From positions 434,001 through 498,000 of the forward strand of contig CP053170.1 in assembly GCA_014607495.2 (NCBI GenBank): a stretch of 64,000 nt of DNA, read 5' to 3'. The translations under genes and the position numbers were made by a program. The notes under the pieces were generated by a model. It was not told the origin of the DNA, did no database searches, and saw only the letters and a list, made by a program, of their open reading frames with translations. The stretch is from Carposina sasakii (lineage: Eukaryota > Arthropoda > Insecta > Lepidoptera > Carposinidae). Within the stretch, counting starts at the first letter, position 1, and each line of letters opens with the position of its first letter. Of the stretch, positions 52,120 to 61,202 are shown piece after piece.

Positions 52120-55055
52120 TATTAGAATACGAGATTGACGCTAAAGGCAAAGCGAGCAGGGCAAAGCGAGCATGCCCGCTATGCCTGCCTGTAGTCATAC
52201 TAAATATTGAATGAAAAGTAACCTAAAAATTATTAAATTACTTACCTATTTTTTTTGTTGTTGTGTTTTAAACGCATGTGTTTTGCGTCTTTTTAGATGG
52301 TGAATAAATATAAACGCAAAACACAGCAATGTTCTTGGACTGAAAGCACAATGAAGAAAGCAATACAGGAGGTGGTAGAAATGAAAAAGGCTATAAAAAC
52401 TACAGCTACAAAGTATGGTATCCCGCGAGCTACTTTACAGCGACACCTGAAAACAGGTTCTTGCAAGAAAAAGTTAGGAAGGTTTACCACAGTCTTCAGC
52501 GCAGAACAAGAGCTTGAATTGCTAAATTACGTATTTGAAATGGACAGTGTGTTTTATGGTTTATCGAAAGAATTTCTCCGCCTTGTCTTCCAATATGCTG
52601 AAAAAAACCACATCTCTCACCCATTCAAGGATGGTACTGCCGGAAGTGATTGGTACAAGGGTTTTATTTCAAGACATCCTGACTTGACCCTGAGAAAGCC
52701 AGAGCCAACCTCCATTGCTAGGGCAAGAGGCTTTAATAAGCCTCAAGTCTATCGATTTTTTGATTTATTGGAAGAACAAATACAAAAGCATGGCATTGAC
52801 TCTACTCTTATTTATAATATGGACGAAACAGGGGTACAGACATCGTCTAACAAGCCACCACGAGTCCTTACAAAAGTGGGGAAGCGCCAAGTTGGTCTTA
52901 TTGCTAGCAGTGAAAGAGGTAGGACAACAACGGTGATTTGTTGTTGTAATGCTGCAGGATCATTTATACAACCCTTCATGATTTTCGCTCGCAAGAAAAT
53001 GAACTCGCGATTATTAGACGGAGCAACACCAGGCACCCAAGGAACATGTACTGACAATGGGTGGGTTAATGGGTCAGCATTTTTGGAATGGCTGAGATTT
53101 TTTATTGAAACTGTCCGACCAACTTCGGACAAAAAAGTAATTCTTGTGTTGGATAATCATGAATCCCACAAATATTTACCGGCGTTAGAATTCGCATCTG
53201 CACATAATGTCATCTTCATTTCTTTGGCACCCCATACGACACACCGAATGCAGCCATTGGACTACTGTGTCTATGGGCCGTTAAAAACATATTTCGAGCA
53301 GGCAATTGCATCGTTCCAGAAAGCACATGCTGGGCGGATAATTAATCAAAACGATATCGCCAGTTTGTTCTCGGGAGCCTACATGAAAGCTGCTACGGCT
53401 CACAATGCAATTAATGGTTTCAAAACTACTGGACTTTATCCTACAGATAGATACATTTTTGATGAGTCTGATTTTCAGCCAGCAACAGTCACAGAAAGAC
53501 CACTCAACCTGGAAAACGATCAACTTGGAAGATCTTCACAGCCAGAAGTAACTGACCGTGACCAGACGCCGTCTCCTTCTACACTTGAACAAATTATACA
53601 GTCCCAAGCCATGATACCAGTAGCACACTTACCTGCGGCAGATGTTGTTCTCTCGGATGGACAACCTGCAGACACACCCATGGCAAATGATGTTTTGGAT
53701 GAACTACCAGGTACAAGTAGTACGCCCGTTACGATGTCCACATGTTCAAACAACGACGTTGCTTCTATCCCTGACACGTGGATACGAACAACTTCATCAA
53801 CTCCCGTAAAGGACTTTGTTCCATTCAGTGACATAAGTGGTACCCGCACTAAAAGTCCAAGTCCAAGTGTGAGTACAGCACACGTTAGTCCTATGGTGAT
53901 AAGACCATTACCAAAAGTGGTTTCAAATAAAACTAACAAGCGTAGAAGGACTCAAAGAGCCGAAGTTTTAACTAGCACACCCATTAAAGACGAGCAAAGG
54001 AATAAATTATCTAAAAAAATGAAACCTAAAACGGATAAATGTAAAGCTGTCACAAAGAATCTTAAAAGGACATTACCAAATAAGAATAAAACGTACGAAA
54101 AAAAGAAAACGCAAAGGCAAGAAAAGAGATCGTCTTCAGCGAAAAAGCAAAATTATCCGTGTCTCGTGTGCAGCGAGATGTATACAGATCCTCCCACCGA
54201 GGACTGGATCCAGTGCGACGATTGTAAAATGTGGGCTCATGATGAATGCACATCGTACAGCGGAGTTGGATCATTTTATTGTGATAATTGTCAATAAATA
54301 ATTGATTGGCTGTGTCATGACTGAAAATTTGGTGTAATGATTCAAGACTAAAAATGTAAATTTGTAATGATAATTATCATAAAAATGTCAAATCCTTCAA
54401 TTATTATAATAATGGAAGGATTTGAGATTTTTATTTACAAAATGTTATATGAAAACTAGACTTTATTACAATTGAGAGGTGCGTTTTTACTTTGTAAATG
54501 TTTTTGTGTGTTTTTAATATCTTAATTTTAGTTGAAGATTTTAGTTAATTGTTACTAACAAGAGAATAATTGAAGACTGTAGAGTTACAGGTAGTTCCCA
54601 ATGACTGATTAATGATAAGTTTGTTATCGAACAATGTTGATTTTAGTTAAAGACTTTAATTATTTATAGAGATAAAAATGTTGTGTTTGTTTCTTTTTCA
54701 CTTAATAAAGTGCACATATGAATCCCTCTTTTGTGTTTTTATAAAGATATTCCTTAGTGTTTCATGATATAATAAAAAAATGATGTATGCTCACTTTACC
54801 CGCTGGGTGCCCGTTTTGCCCATAAGCCCGTGCCCACTTTAGGTCACCCCTCGGGCAAAGCGGTAAGTGTAAGGGTTTCGCATTTGGTTTCCTGTTTTAG
54901 TATTTTCAAAGCATACGAAAAATTTTAATATTAACCATCAAACTACAATAAATTTACCATCTGTTAGCAATAACAGTTGCTTAAAAGTATCATTTTGTTA
55001 CCATTTTGCTCTTATTTTATCTTACGGTGCCCGCTTTAGGCCCCCTTCCCCTAAG
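52120..55055 (+). mobile_element. Pogo/Tigger-like element, approximate limits
   Basis: Around the transposase gene, GC-rich segments with gggcaaagcgagc (52150-52185) and, in inverted orientation, gcccgttttgcccataagcc, gcccactttagg and gcccgctttaggccccc (54800-55045) suggest extended TIRs with repeated subterminal motifs. Exact ends and the TA duplication were not fixed. Confidence 0.55.
52297..54297 (+). CDS. Pogo-like transposase with C-terminal PHD finger, intact
   Basis: 666 residues in one exon, with a splice acceptor (tgcgtctttttag) directly before the ATG suggesting a 5' UTR intron. Domains: Pipsqueak-type HTH (about 12-50, KKAIKTTATKYGIPRATLQR); CENP-B-like HTH region (about 55-130); DDE_1 core with D176 (NMDETGVQ), D286 (LVLDNHESH) and D322 (MQPLDYCVYGPLK). 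A Ser/Thr/Pro-rich linker (about 400-540) and a Lys-rich segment follow, then a PHD-type zinc finger at about 620-665 (CLVCSEM, WIQCDDCKMWAHDEC, FYCDNC). The PHD finger could target chromatin. No lesion seen. Confidence 0.92.
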   Translation: MVNKYKRKTQQCSWTESTMKKAIQEVVEMKKAIKTTATKYGIPRATLQRHLKTGSCKKKLGRFTTVFSAEQELELLNYVFEMDSVFYGLSKEFLRLVFQYAEKNHISHPFKDGTAGSDWYKGFISRHPDLTLRKPEPTSIARARGFNKPQVYRFFDLLEEQIQKHGIDSTLIYNMDETGVQTSSNKPPRVLTKVGKRQVGLIASSERGRTTTVICCCNAAGSFIQPFMIFARKKMNSRLLDGATPGTQGTCTDNGWVNGSAFLEWLRFFIETVRPTSDKKVILVLDNHESHKYLPALEFASAHNVIFISLAPHTTHRMQPLDYCVYGPLKTYFEQAIASFQKAHAGRIINQNDIASLFSGAYMKAATAHNAINGFKTTGLYPTDRYIFDESDFQPATVTERPLNLENDQLGRSSQPEVTDRDQTPSPSTLEQIIQSQAMIPVAHLPAADVVLSDGQPADTPMANDVLDELPGTSSTPVTMSTCSNNDVASIPDTWIRTTSSTPVKDFVPFSDISGTRTKSPSPSVSTAHVSPMVIRPLPKVVSNKTNKRRRTQRAEVLTSTPIKDEQRNKLSKKMKPKTDKCKAVTKNLKRTLPNKNKTYEKKKTQRQEKRSSSAKKQNYPCLVCSEMYTDPPTEDWIQCDDCKMWAHDECTSYSGVGSFYCDNCQ

Positions 55056-55060
55056 TATTT
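54298..55060 (+). other. 3' region of the pogo element, non-coding
   Basis: AT-rich 3' UTR with an aataaa near 54704. From 54795 the GC-rich inverted motifs described for the element's right end begin. A short inverted pair of aaatccttcaatt / aatggaaggattt occurs at 54388-54424. Confidence 0.55.
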
Positions 55061-55120
55061 ATTTAATATATAGTCCACATAATCTACCAGTAAGTACTAG
55101 ATTAAGTAGTTTATTTTACA

Positions 55121-55320
55121 ATGGAGCCCTCGGCTCCGGATCCACCTGACCCGCTGGATGGGTTGAACGTGGACATGGACACAACGGCGTCTCCTCCTCT
55201 GTTTTCGCAGACACAGGAAACGAGAAAACGACCAGCAGCTGATGGCATTTCCCAGCCAACACCCAAAAGGGGCTTAGTTGAGCCTACAGCCTCTATTCAA
55301 CACTCCTTCACTAATCCGAA
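55121..55320 (+). pseudogene. Jockey LINE ORF1, N-terminal piece
   Basis: The ATG at 55121 opens an acidic/Pro-rich N-terminus (MEPSAPDPPDPLDGLNVDMD, ETRKRPAADGISQPTPKRG) typical of jockey ORF1 starts. After about residue 66 the same frame runs into the 3' end of a different LINE. ORF1 coding resumes at 56541, so I read this as the interrupted beginning of the jockey ORF1. The junction has no clear target duplication, so the assignment rests on order and family style. Confidence 0.6.
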
Positions 55321-56540
55321 ATTTATTGACTATCCCAATCTGAGTTATTGTATTAATAAAATGTCTGATGTGCACAAAATAAATACAAGAGGTAAGAACA
55401 GACTTGTTGCTCATGTGTACCGTCTCCGCAAAGTCAGTAAATCATTCATGGGTCAATGTATACTTTTCTACAACAAGCTTCCAGATACACTCAAAGGGCT
55501 ACCTATCTGTAAATTTAAAAACATTGTGAAGAAAAAACTTTGCATGAAAGAATATTATACAGTATTAGAATATTTAAATGATAGCGAGCCATGGAAGTGA
55601 ATTGTTCTAGCATCCCCAAGTTACGCAATCTATGTTTTACTTTTATATTTAGCTTAGTAGGTATAGTTAATATGTGTTGGTGAATGTGACCAGAGGCGCT
55701 ATAGTGTATCATGCGTGACTTCTTCATTCTAATGTTATTACCAGCTATAGGTATTATATATTTAAGTTCTGAATGACACGTTAGCTCTTCTATTCACATT
55801 TTACCGTCGACTTGTACTATTGTACACAAATATATATTTTTTTATATTTTATAGTTTAGTTTAGTAGATACTTATTTGAAATTGACTTGTACTCTGTGTA
55901 CACATTTTTATTTTTATTTATACAGTTTAAATTTGACATGGACCTGTACTTACTTTGTGTAAGTGGGTATGTAATTTATATCAATTTAAATTAATTATGT
56001 TATGATAATTGAATTTATACACACTAAATGAGTTAAGTGTTACTATCTGATCTCTTATCCAATGTAAGATTCTTTTGTTAATATGTTACTTAGTATTGAC
56101 TGTGTCACTAGGAGTTTTCTTGCTATTTCTTCTTCCAAGCAGTGACACTTCACTGAGATAGTGTAACAGTAATAGTAGAATCATGCGGTGTGTCAGACCT
56201 AATGTTGGTTTTGCCATAAAGGAGAACTGTGTAGCAGCTCTTCTGGATTTTGTCTTTAGGCGACCTTAACTCTTATTCTCCACATTGGTGGCTATTAAGC
56301 CCCGAACCGCTAACTTATGCCTGACAGACCGTAACAAATCGCACCTTGGGGTGGTGACCGTTGCCAAAGCAGAAGCTTTGTGATTTATTTATTTTTGGGT
56401 TGTTTGAATTCACCTCCTTTTTTGTTTGGTAGCGGTTTCATTTTTGGGGTGCGAACATAGAAAGTAACATATAATTAGACAATCGACAAACAGGTGTTAA
56501 TGCTTTCATGTCGAATAAATGATTTTGATTTGATTTGATT
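55321..56540 (+). mobile_element. LINE 3' fragment inserted in jockey ORF1
   Basis: Encodes the last 90 or so residues of a LINE ORF2: KINTRGKNRLVAHVYRLRKV, SFMGQCILFYNKLPDTLKG and YYTVLEYLNDSEPWK, then a stop at 55600. A 900-bp 3' UTR follows, ending in tgattttgatttgatttgattt (56519-56541), a simple-repeat LINE tail. It is related in style to the LINEs at 22362 and 2433 but not the same sequence. Confidence 0.75.
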
Positions 56541-57477
56541 TGAGATACGATAGCTCGGACCCGGGTCCGTTTCTAATTCTCGTCAATCGATCAGAGACTG
56601 ACCCATCAACCGGTGTGACATAAAATATTTTGAAGTTTGGTCAATTTATATATAAAAACCGAGTCCCAGGGATTAAGGCAGGTGGCATAAAGCGCGTAGG
56701 ACGTAACAAAATTTCTATTGAATTCTGTTCTGCCCAAGAAGCAAACAATTTCTTTGACAACAACGTCCTACCAAAAAATAAATACACCCTTGTAATTCCA
56801 CAGTATCACATCACACGTCAGGGTGTAGTTAAAAACATCCCCAAGGAATGGTCTATGCAGGACCTCGTGGAAGGCCTGTCCCAATCAGAAAATTGTGGCC
56901 CTGTCATCAAGGCTAGGCGTTTCAAAAGAAAAATTTTTGATGAGCAAGGGAAGGCTGCCTGGGTTCCAACCCAGACAGCTGTTATTACATTTAAAGGGCA
57001 AATAATGCCGAAGAAAATCTATTTGTTCCACACGGTTTTGGAAATATCCCCATACTAACTACCAACAATACAGTGCCTAAATTGTTGCAAATTTGGGCAT
57101 ATTAAAATTCAATGTAGGTCCAAAACAATTTGTTACAAGTGCACAAAATCCCATGCTCCGGAGAGCTGCGAGGTGACAAGCGATAAGGCAACTTGTTTGT
57201 ATTGTTCGGGCATTCACTATGCCAATGACAAAAATTGTCCCGAACAGGCTAGGCAAAAGGCAATAAAATTTAAAATGTCCGAACAAAATATTTCATAGAG
57301 GGCTGTTTGATAAGTCCTTTTAAAAACTATTTGTAAAACCTTTTTTCTGGTAAATGGCGTTAACACTGGCAGGCACAATCTTTCAAATGAAGACTGTCAA
57401 AAATTCAGCAAAAAAAAACAAGTTTTTGTCAGTATAACCATTGTTTAACTGTGATCACTCGTAAATATTCAACAACT

Positions 57478-59624
57478 ATGGAAAAAACTGAATTTCGTGC
57501 CGTTATAAAACATTTTTACAAGCTTTTATTTAACTTGCAATGTATATTTGTTCGGGTGAAATCTTACAACTCAATTTTAAGGCACTTGCCCTCAACCGAT
57601 TGGGCTGAAATTTGGTGAGCACGTTCAGTTCGGATGACAATGCATGATTAACAGTGTGACGTCATTCTAAATCCAACATGGCGGCATACCCACAATGGCG
57701 GACCAATTATTTTTAATGCATTCCTACAATATGGGTATCAAATTAAAGGGCTAGCTGAGAGTAACTCGAAAAAAATCGTCAATGACGTCACTCTTAATCC
57801 AATATGGCGGACTTCTAAAACTTGAAAATCTATTTTGAAACAGATATTTTTAAGCAATTGAGTAGGGTGAAGTCATTAGAAGGGCTCCTCATTGAAGAGC
57901 TGGACTGTTCAAAATAAACTGGCAAACGACCTTGCAATAATGATGCGTTGAATGAGATGAACAGACTTAGGAACTTACCAGGTGAAAACTAAAAAGTATA
58001 AAATAAAATTTAGGTAAAAAAACCTTTTTAAAAACAAGCTTTTATTTAAATGCGCTAAAAAGAAAAAATAAACTTTTACACTAAAACTTTTACTGTTAAT
58101 TTATAACGTCATTTCAAATTTAACACATTTGACACAATTTATATGTTATAAAAGCTTGTCGCGACATTTAAGTACTTGTATTTACTTTCTTAGTTTTAAA
58201 TTTTTAATAAGTCAAGGTGAGGCCGTGCCGAGGACTGAGTGGCATGATGACATGATGTCGTGAACATACCACCTCGGGGCACCGGGGCGAACCCTGTTGT
58301 ATATTACTCTCTTACTCATCTACACGAAGCTCTGGAAGGGTCGACGGATATTTCTTCGATATGCGTGGGAACAATATGGGAAAATCTGAAACATCAACAC
58401 AAAGATGCTGCCTAATAAACATTTAAAAGTAAGAAAGTAAATACGAGTACTTAAATGTCGCGACAAGCTTTTATAACATATAAATTGTGTCAAATGTGTT
58501 AAATTTGAAATGACGTTATAAATTAACAGTAAAAGTTTTAGTGTAAAAGTTTATTTTTTCTTTTTAGCGCATTTAAATAAAAGCTTGGTTTTAAAAAGGT
58601 TTTTTTACCTAAATTTTTTTTATGAAGGGTTGCAGTGCTGCCACAATAAAAACTGAACTTGATTCTGTTCATGGCACTAACGCACCAACGTTGCAGACTG
58701 TTCATAACTGGATAAATGATTTTAAACGTGGTCGGTCAAGCACATCTGATGCTCCACGCTCTGGTCGCCCAATCGAAGTCACTACTGAGGATGTTGTTGA
58801 AGAAGTCCATAATATTGTACTCGACGACCGCCGAGTGAAGGTGCGTGAAATAGCTGAGAACACAGGCATCTCCACTGAGCGAGTACATAAAATCCTGCAT
58901 GAAGCTTTGGGTATGACAAAGCTGTCTGCACGATGGGTGCCACGTTTGTTGACAATCGAACAAAAACACGAAAGAAAGCGAATTTCAAAACTGTGTTTGG
59001 ATATGATGAAGCGTAATCCTCGGAATTTTTTGAGTCGATTTGTCACTGTGGACGAAACTTGGGTCCATCATTATACACCTGAATCAAAACAGCAATCAAA
59101 ACAATGGATGGCGACTGGTGAACGTGCCCCAAAGAAGGCCAAGACTGTTTTGTCGGCTGGAAAGGTCATGGCGACAGTCTTCTGGGATGGCGAAGGAATC
59201 ATTATGATTGATTACTTGGAAAAGGGAAAGACTATCACTGGCCGTTATTACGCAGAGTTATTGGACCGTTTTAATTCCGAATTGTTGGTAAAACGACCAA
59301 AATTGTCCCCCAAGAAAGTCCTCTTTCATCAAGACAATGCCCCAGTGCACACGTCAACTATTGCAATGGCCAAAATCCACGAGTTGGGCTTCGAACTGGT
59401 TCCGCATGCTCCGTATTCGCCGGATCTAGCTCCGTGCGATTATTACCTATTCCCAAATCTGAAAAGATGGCTTGGAGGGCAAAAATTTTTTGACAAATGA
59501 GGACTGCATCGCTGGTGTAAACGCCTATTTTGAAGACCTCGACAAAACGTATTTTTTGGAGGGGATAAAAAAAATTGGAAACTCGCTGGAACAAGTGTTT
59601 GGCCCTCAAAGGAGACTATGTTGA
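57478..59624 (+). pseudogene. Mariner transposase, DD34D, interrupted and frameshifted
   Basis: The ATG at 57478 starts MEKTEFRAVIKHFY, then the coding is cut. It resumes at 58622 with MKGCSAATIKTELDSVHG, an HTH region (TLQTVHNWINDFKRG) and a second HTH. The catalytic triad is in VTVDETWVHH, FHQDNAPVH and SPDLAPCDYYLFP, with 34 residues between the last two aspartates. Near 59495 an extra base in gcaaaaattttttg shifts the frame. The C-terminus continues in another frame (NEDCIAGVNAYFEDLDK) to the stop at 59622. Two lesions make this copy inactive. Confidence 0.9.
57520..58621. mobile_element. Composite fold-back insertion in mariner
   Basis: It separates the first 14 codons from the rest of the mariner gene. 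It starts aagcttttatttaa and has ttaaataaaagctt near its right end. Its right half is a fold-back: arms 58005-58200 and 58425-58616 are near-perfect inverted copies (about 195 bp) around a GC-richer loop. The left half (57520-58004) has two catggcgg/atggcgga-type words. Superfamily unknown, no coding. Confidence 0.75.
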
Positions 59625-59910
59625 GAAATAAATGTAAATTGTTTAAAAAAAATAAAAAAAAATTACTTTTTAAAACGACTTATCAAACAGCCCTCGTATA
59701 TGGAAGCGTCACAACATGTACCGCTGGTTCGCAGGCCATACAGTGAGGTAGCTAAGACGGTTATGGCTCCTCTCCACTCCCAAACCTTGTCTCCCCCTCC
59801 TTCACCAACACACTCCTATCGCAAAACTGTCTTCATCCCTAGACCCCTGAATCTACTTCAGTGGAGCTGTCACAGTATTCGACCTAAAAAACCTGACATC
59901 TGTCATAAAT

Positions 59911-60868
59911 TTGTATAATCCTGTCATCTTTGCCGTGTCGGAGACGTGGTTGCTGCCGGAATCTCGATTTCGGATTCCGGATTACTCATGCCTCCGGGAC
60001 GACAGAGCTGATGGATATGCAGGTTGTGCAATCCTTGTGCAAAGATCCTCTATCTTCACACAAGTCTTTCTTCCTCCTCACAGCAGCGGCCTCCATGTCG
60101 TTGCTGTGAGGGTGACGGACATTACTTTTGTGTCCGTTTACATCCCCAATCCTAATTCCTCCCTTATTTCGGAACTCGATTCAATCCTTTCCCGAATCCC
60201 TGAATCAAAGGTTGTACTAGGAGATTTTAATTGTCACCATACCATGTGGGGTTCGTATAAAATTGACGCTAACGGCATCTCTATTCTGGATTTATTAGAC
60301 AACCAGAACTTCTGCATCGTCAACGATGGCTCTAAGACTCGAAGAGCGCCACCATCAGGGAACAGCAGCGCTGTAGATGTGACACTGTGCTCGGCTGGCT
60401 TAGCAGCCATTACATCCTGGAAAACCCTTTCCCACTACTACGGTAGTGATCACGTCCCGATCCTCATATCCTAGATTCGCTCTGTTCCTGAAATACCTAA
60501 ACTAGTTCCTTTACTAAAATATAAATTAGACCTAGCCGATTGGGATAAATTTTCCTTAACAATGGACACGAACATTTCAGATTTTCCCCAAATTAATCGG
60601 ACTAACTTTTTGGAATTTTACTCAAAATTTTACAATGCCCTTATAGCTTCAGCGGATGCAAGTATTCCTATTAAGGTAGGCAAAAGGAAAATTGCATCCC
60701 CCCTTGGTGGGATGCTGAGTGTACTGAGGCTGTCCAAAAACGAAAACAATCTGAATCGATTTTCTGTACGAACATGACCATGGAAAGTTATATTGATTAC
60801 CAGAAAACCAATACTCAAACTCACTCAAAGAGATTACTGTCCAAAAAGAAAAGACTGGGATGGAATTT
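59911..60868 (+). pseudogene. Jockey LINE ORF2, endonuclease part, truncated
   Basis: Encodes the apurinic-like endonuclease: FAVSETWLLPESRFRIPDY, LVQRSSIFTQVFLPP, VSVYIPNPNSS, VVLGDFNCHHTMWGS and YGSDHVPILIS, with the expected SETW, GDFN and SDH motifs. A stop at about 60474 and a frameshift near 60700 follow, with PPWWDAECTEAVQKRK and LGWNL after it in another frame. The sequence ends at 60868 against the gypsy LTR, so the whole reverse transcriptase is lost. Confidence 0.85.
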
Positions 60869-61015
60869 GTAGTGTCCGTGAGAAATAACAAGACGTCTGT
60901 TTGCTGCTGTGGTTTATTCCGAACTAAAAGTAAATCTACCTACATACATTATACTCCTTCACACTAAATATATAATACATTCTTAATAATTAGGCTTAAT
61001 ACAATAACTTATTCT
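60869..61015 (-). repeat. Probable 3' LTR of the gypsy element
   Basis: Sequence beginning TGTCCGTGAGAAATAACAAG directly after the jockey break. On the minus strand it would end CACGGACA. The element is cut before its 5' LTR, so no pair confirms it and the inner boundary is a guess. Confidence 0.45.
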
Positions 61016-61019
61016 ACGT

Positions 61020-61202
61020 TTATTTCTTTAAACGACAGGCTCTAACTGGACGGGATTGGGGTGGTTGCGGGGGTGGTGTCGAGATCGGGGATACGAACAC
61101 GCCCTCTGGAGAGACTGGAGAAACGACCCGATTTTCTCCCTCTTTAGCTTTAGGATTATCTACCGGGGCCGGTGACCCCTCCGGTGGACCTTCCAATGGC
61201 AT
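61020..61202 (-). other. C-terminal end of the gypsy reading region
   Basis: A Pro-rich minus-strand frame (SPVSPEGVFVSPISTPPPQP, ending RACRLKK) that overlaps and extends beyond the stop of the main pol frame in another frame. It may be the true C-terminal tail if the pol frame was shifted near 61180. Uncertain. Confidence 0.35.

Larger units (their letters stand above)
57298..59696 (+). mobile_element. Mariner element with an internal insertion
   Basis: Ends GAGGGCTGTTTGATAAGTCC on the left and, inward from the right, CGAGGGCTGTTTGATAAGTC. TA lies on both sides (57296-57297, 59697-59698). Without the 1.1-kb insertion at about 57520-58621 it would be about 1.3 kb, the usual mariner size. 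It is inserted in jockey ORF1. Confidence 0.92.
56541..59925 (+). pseudogene. Jockey LINE ORF1, main part, split by mariner
   Basis: Left part 56541-57295: FGQFIYKNRVPGIKAG, RVGRNKISIEF and YHITRQGVVKNIPKEWSMQD, the RRM-like RNA-binding region. After an in-frame TAA at 57056-57058 comes a run of CCHC knuckles (CLNCCKFGHIKIQC, CYKCTKSHAPESC, CLYCSGIHYANDKNC). Another stop lies at about 56613-56615. The mariner insertion follows the TA at 57296. Reading resumes in frame at 59699 with YMEASQHVPLVRRPYSEVAK and a Pro-rich tail. ORF1 proteins bind LINE RNA. This one is inactive. Confidence 0.82.

Noticed and set aside
57077..57286. 69-residue minus-strand frame
   Set aside because: Mirror of the jockey CCHC knuckles.
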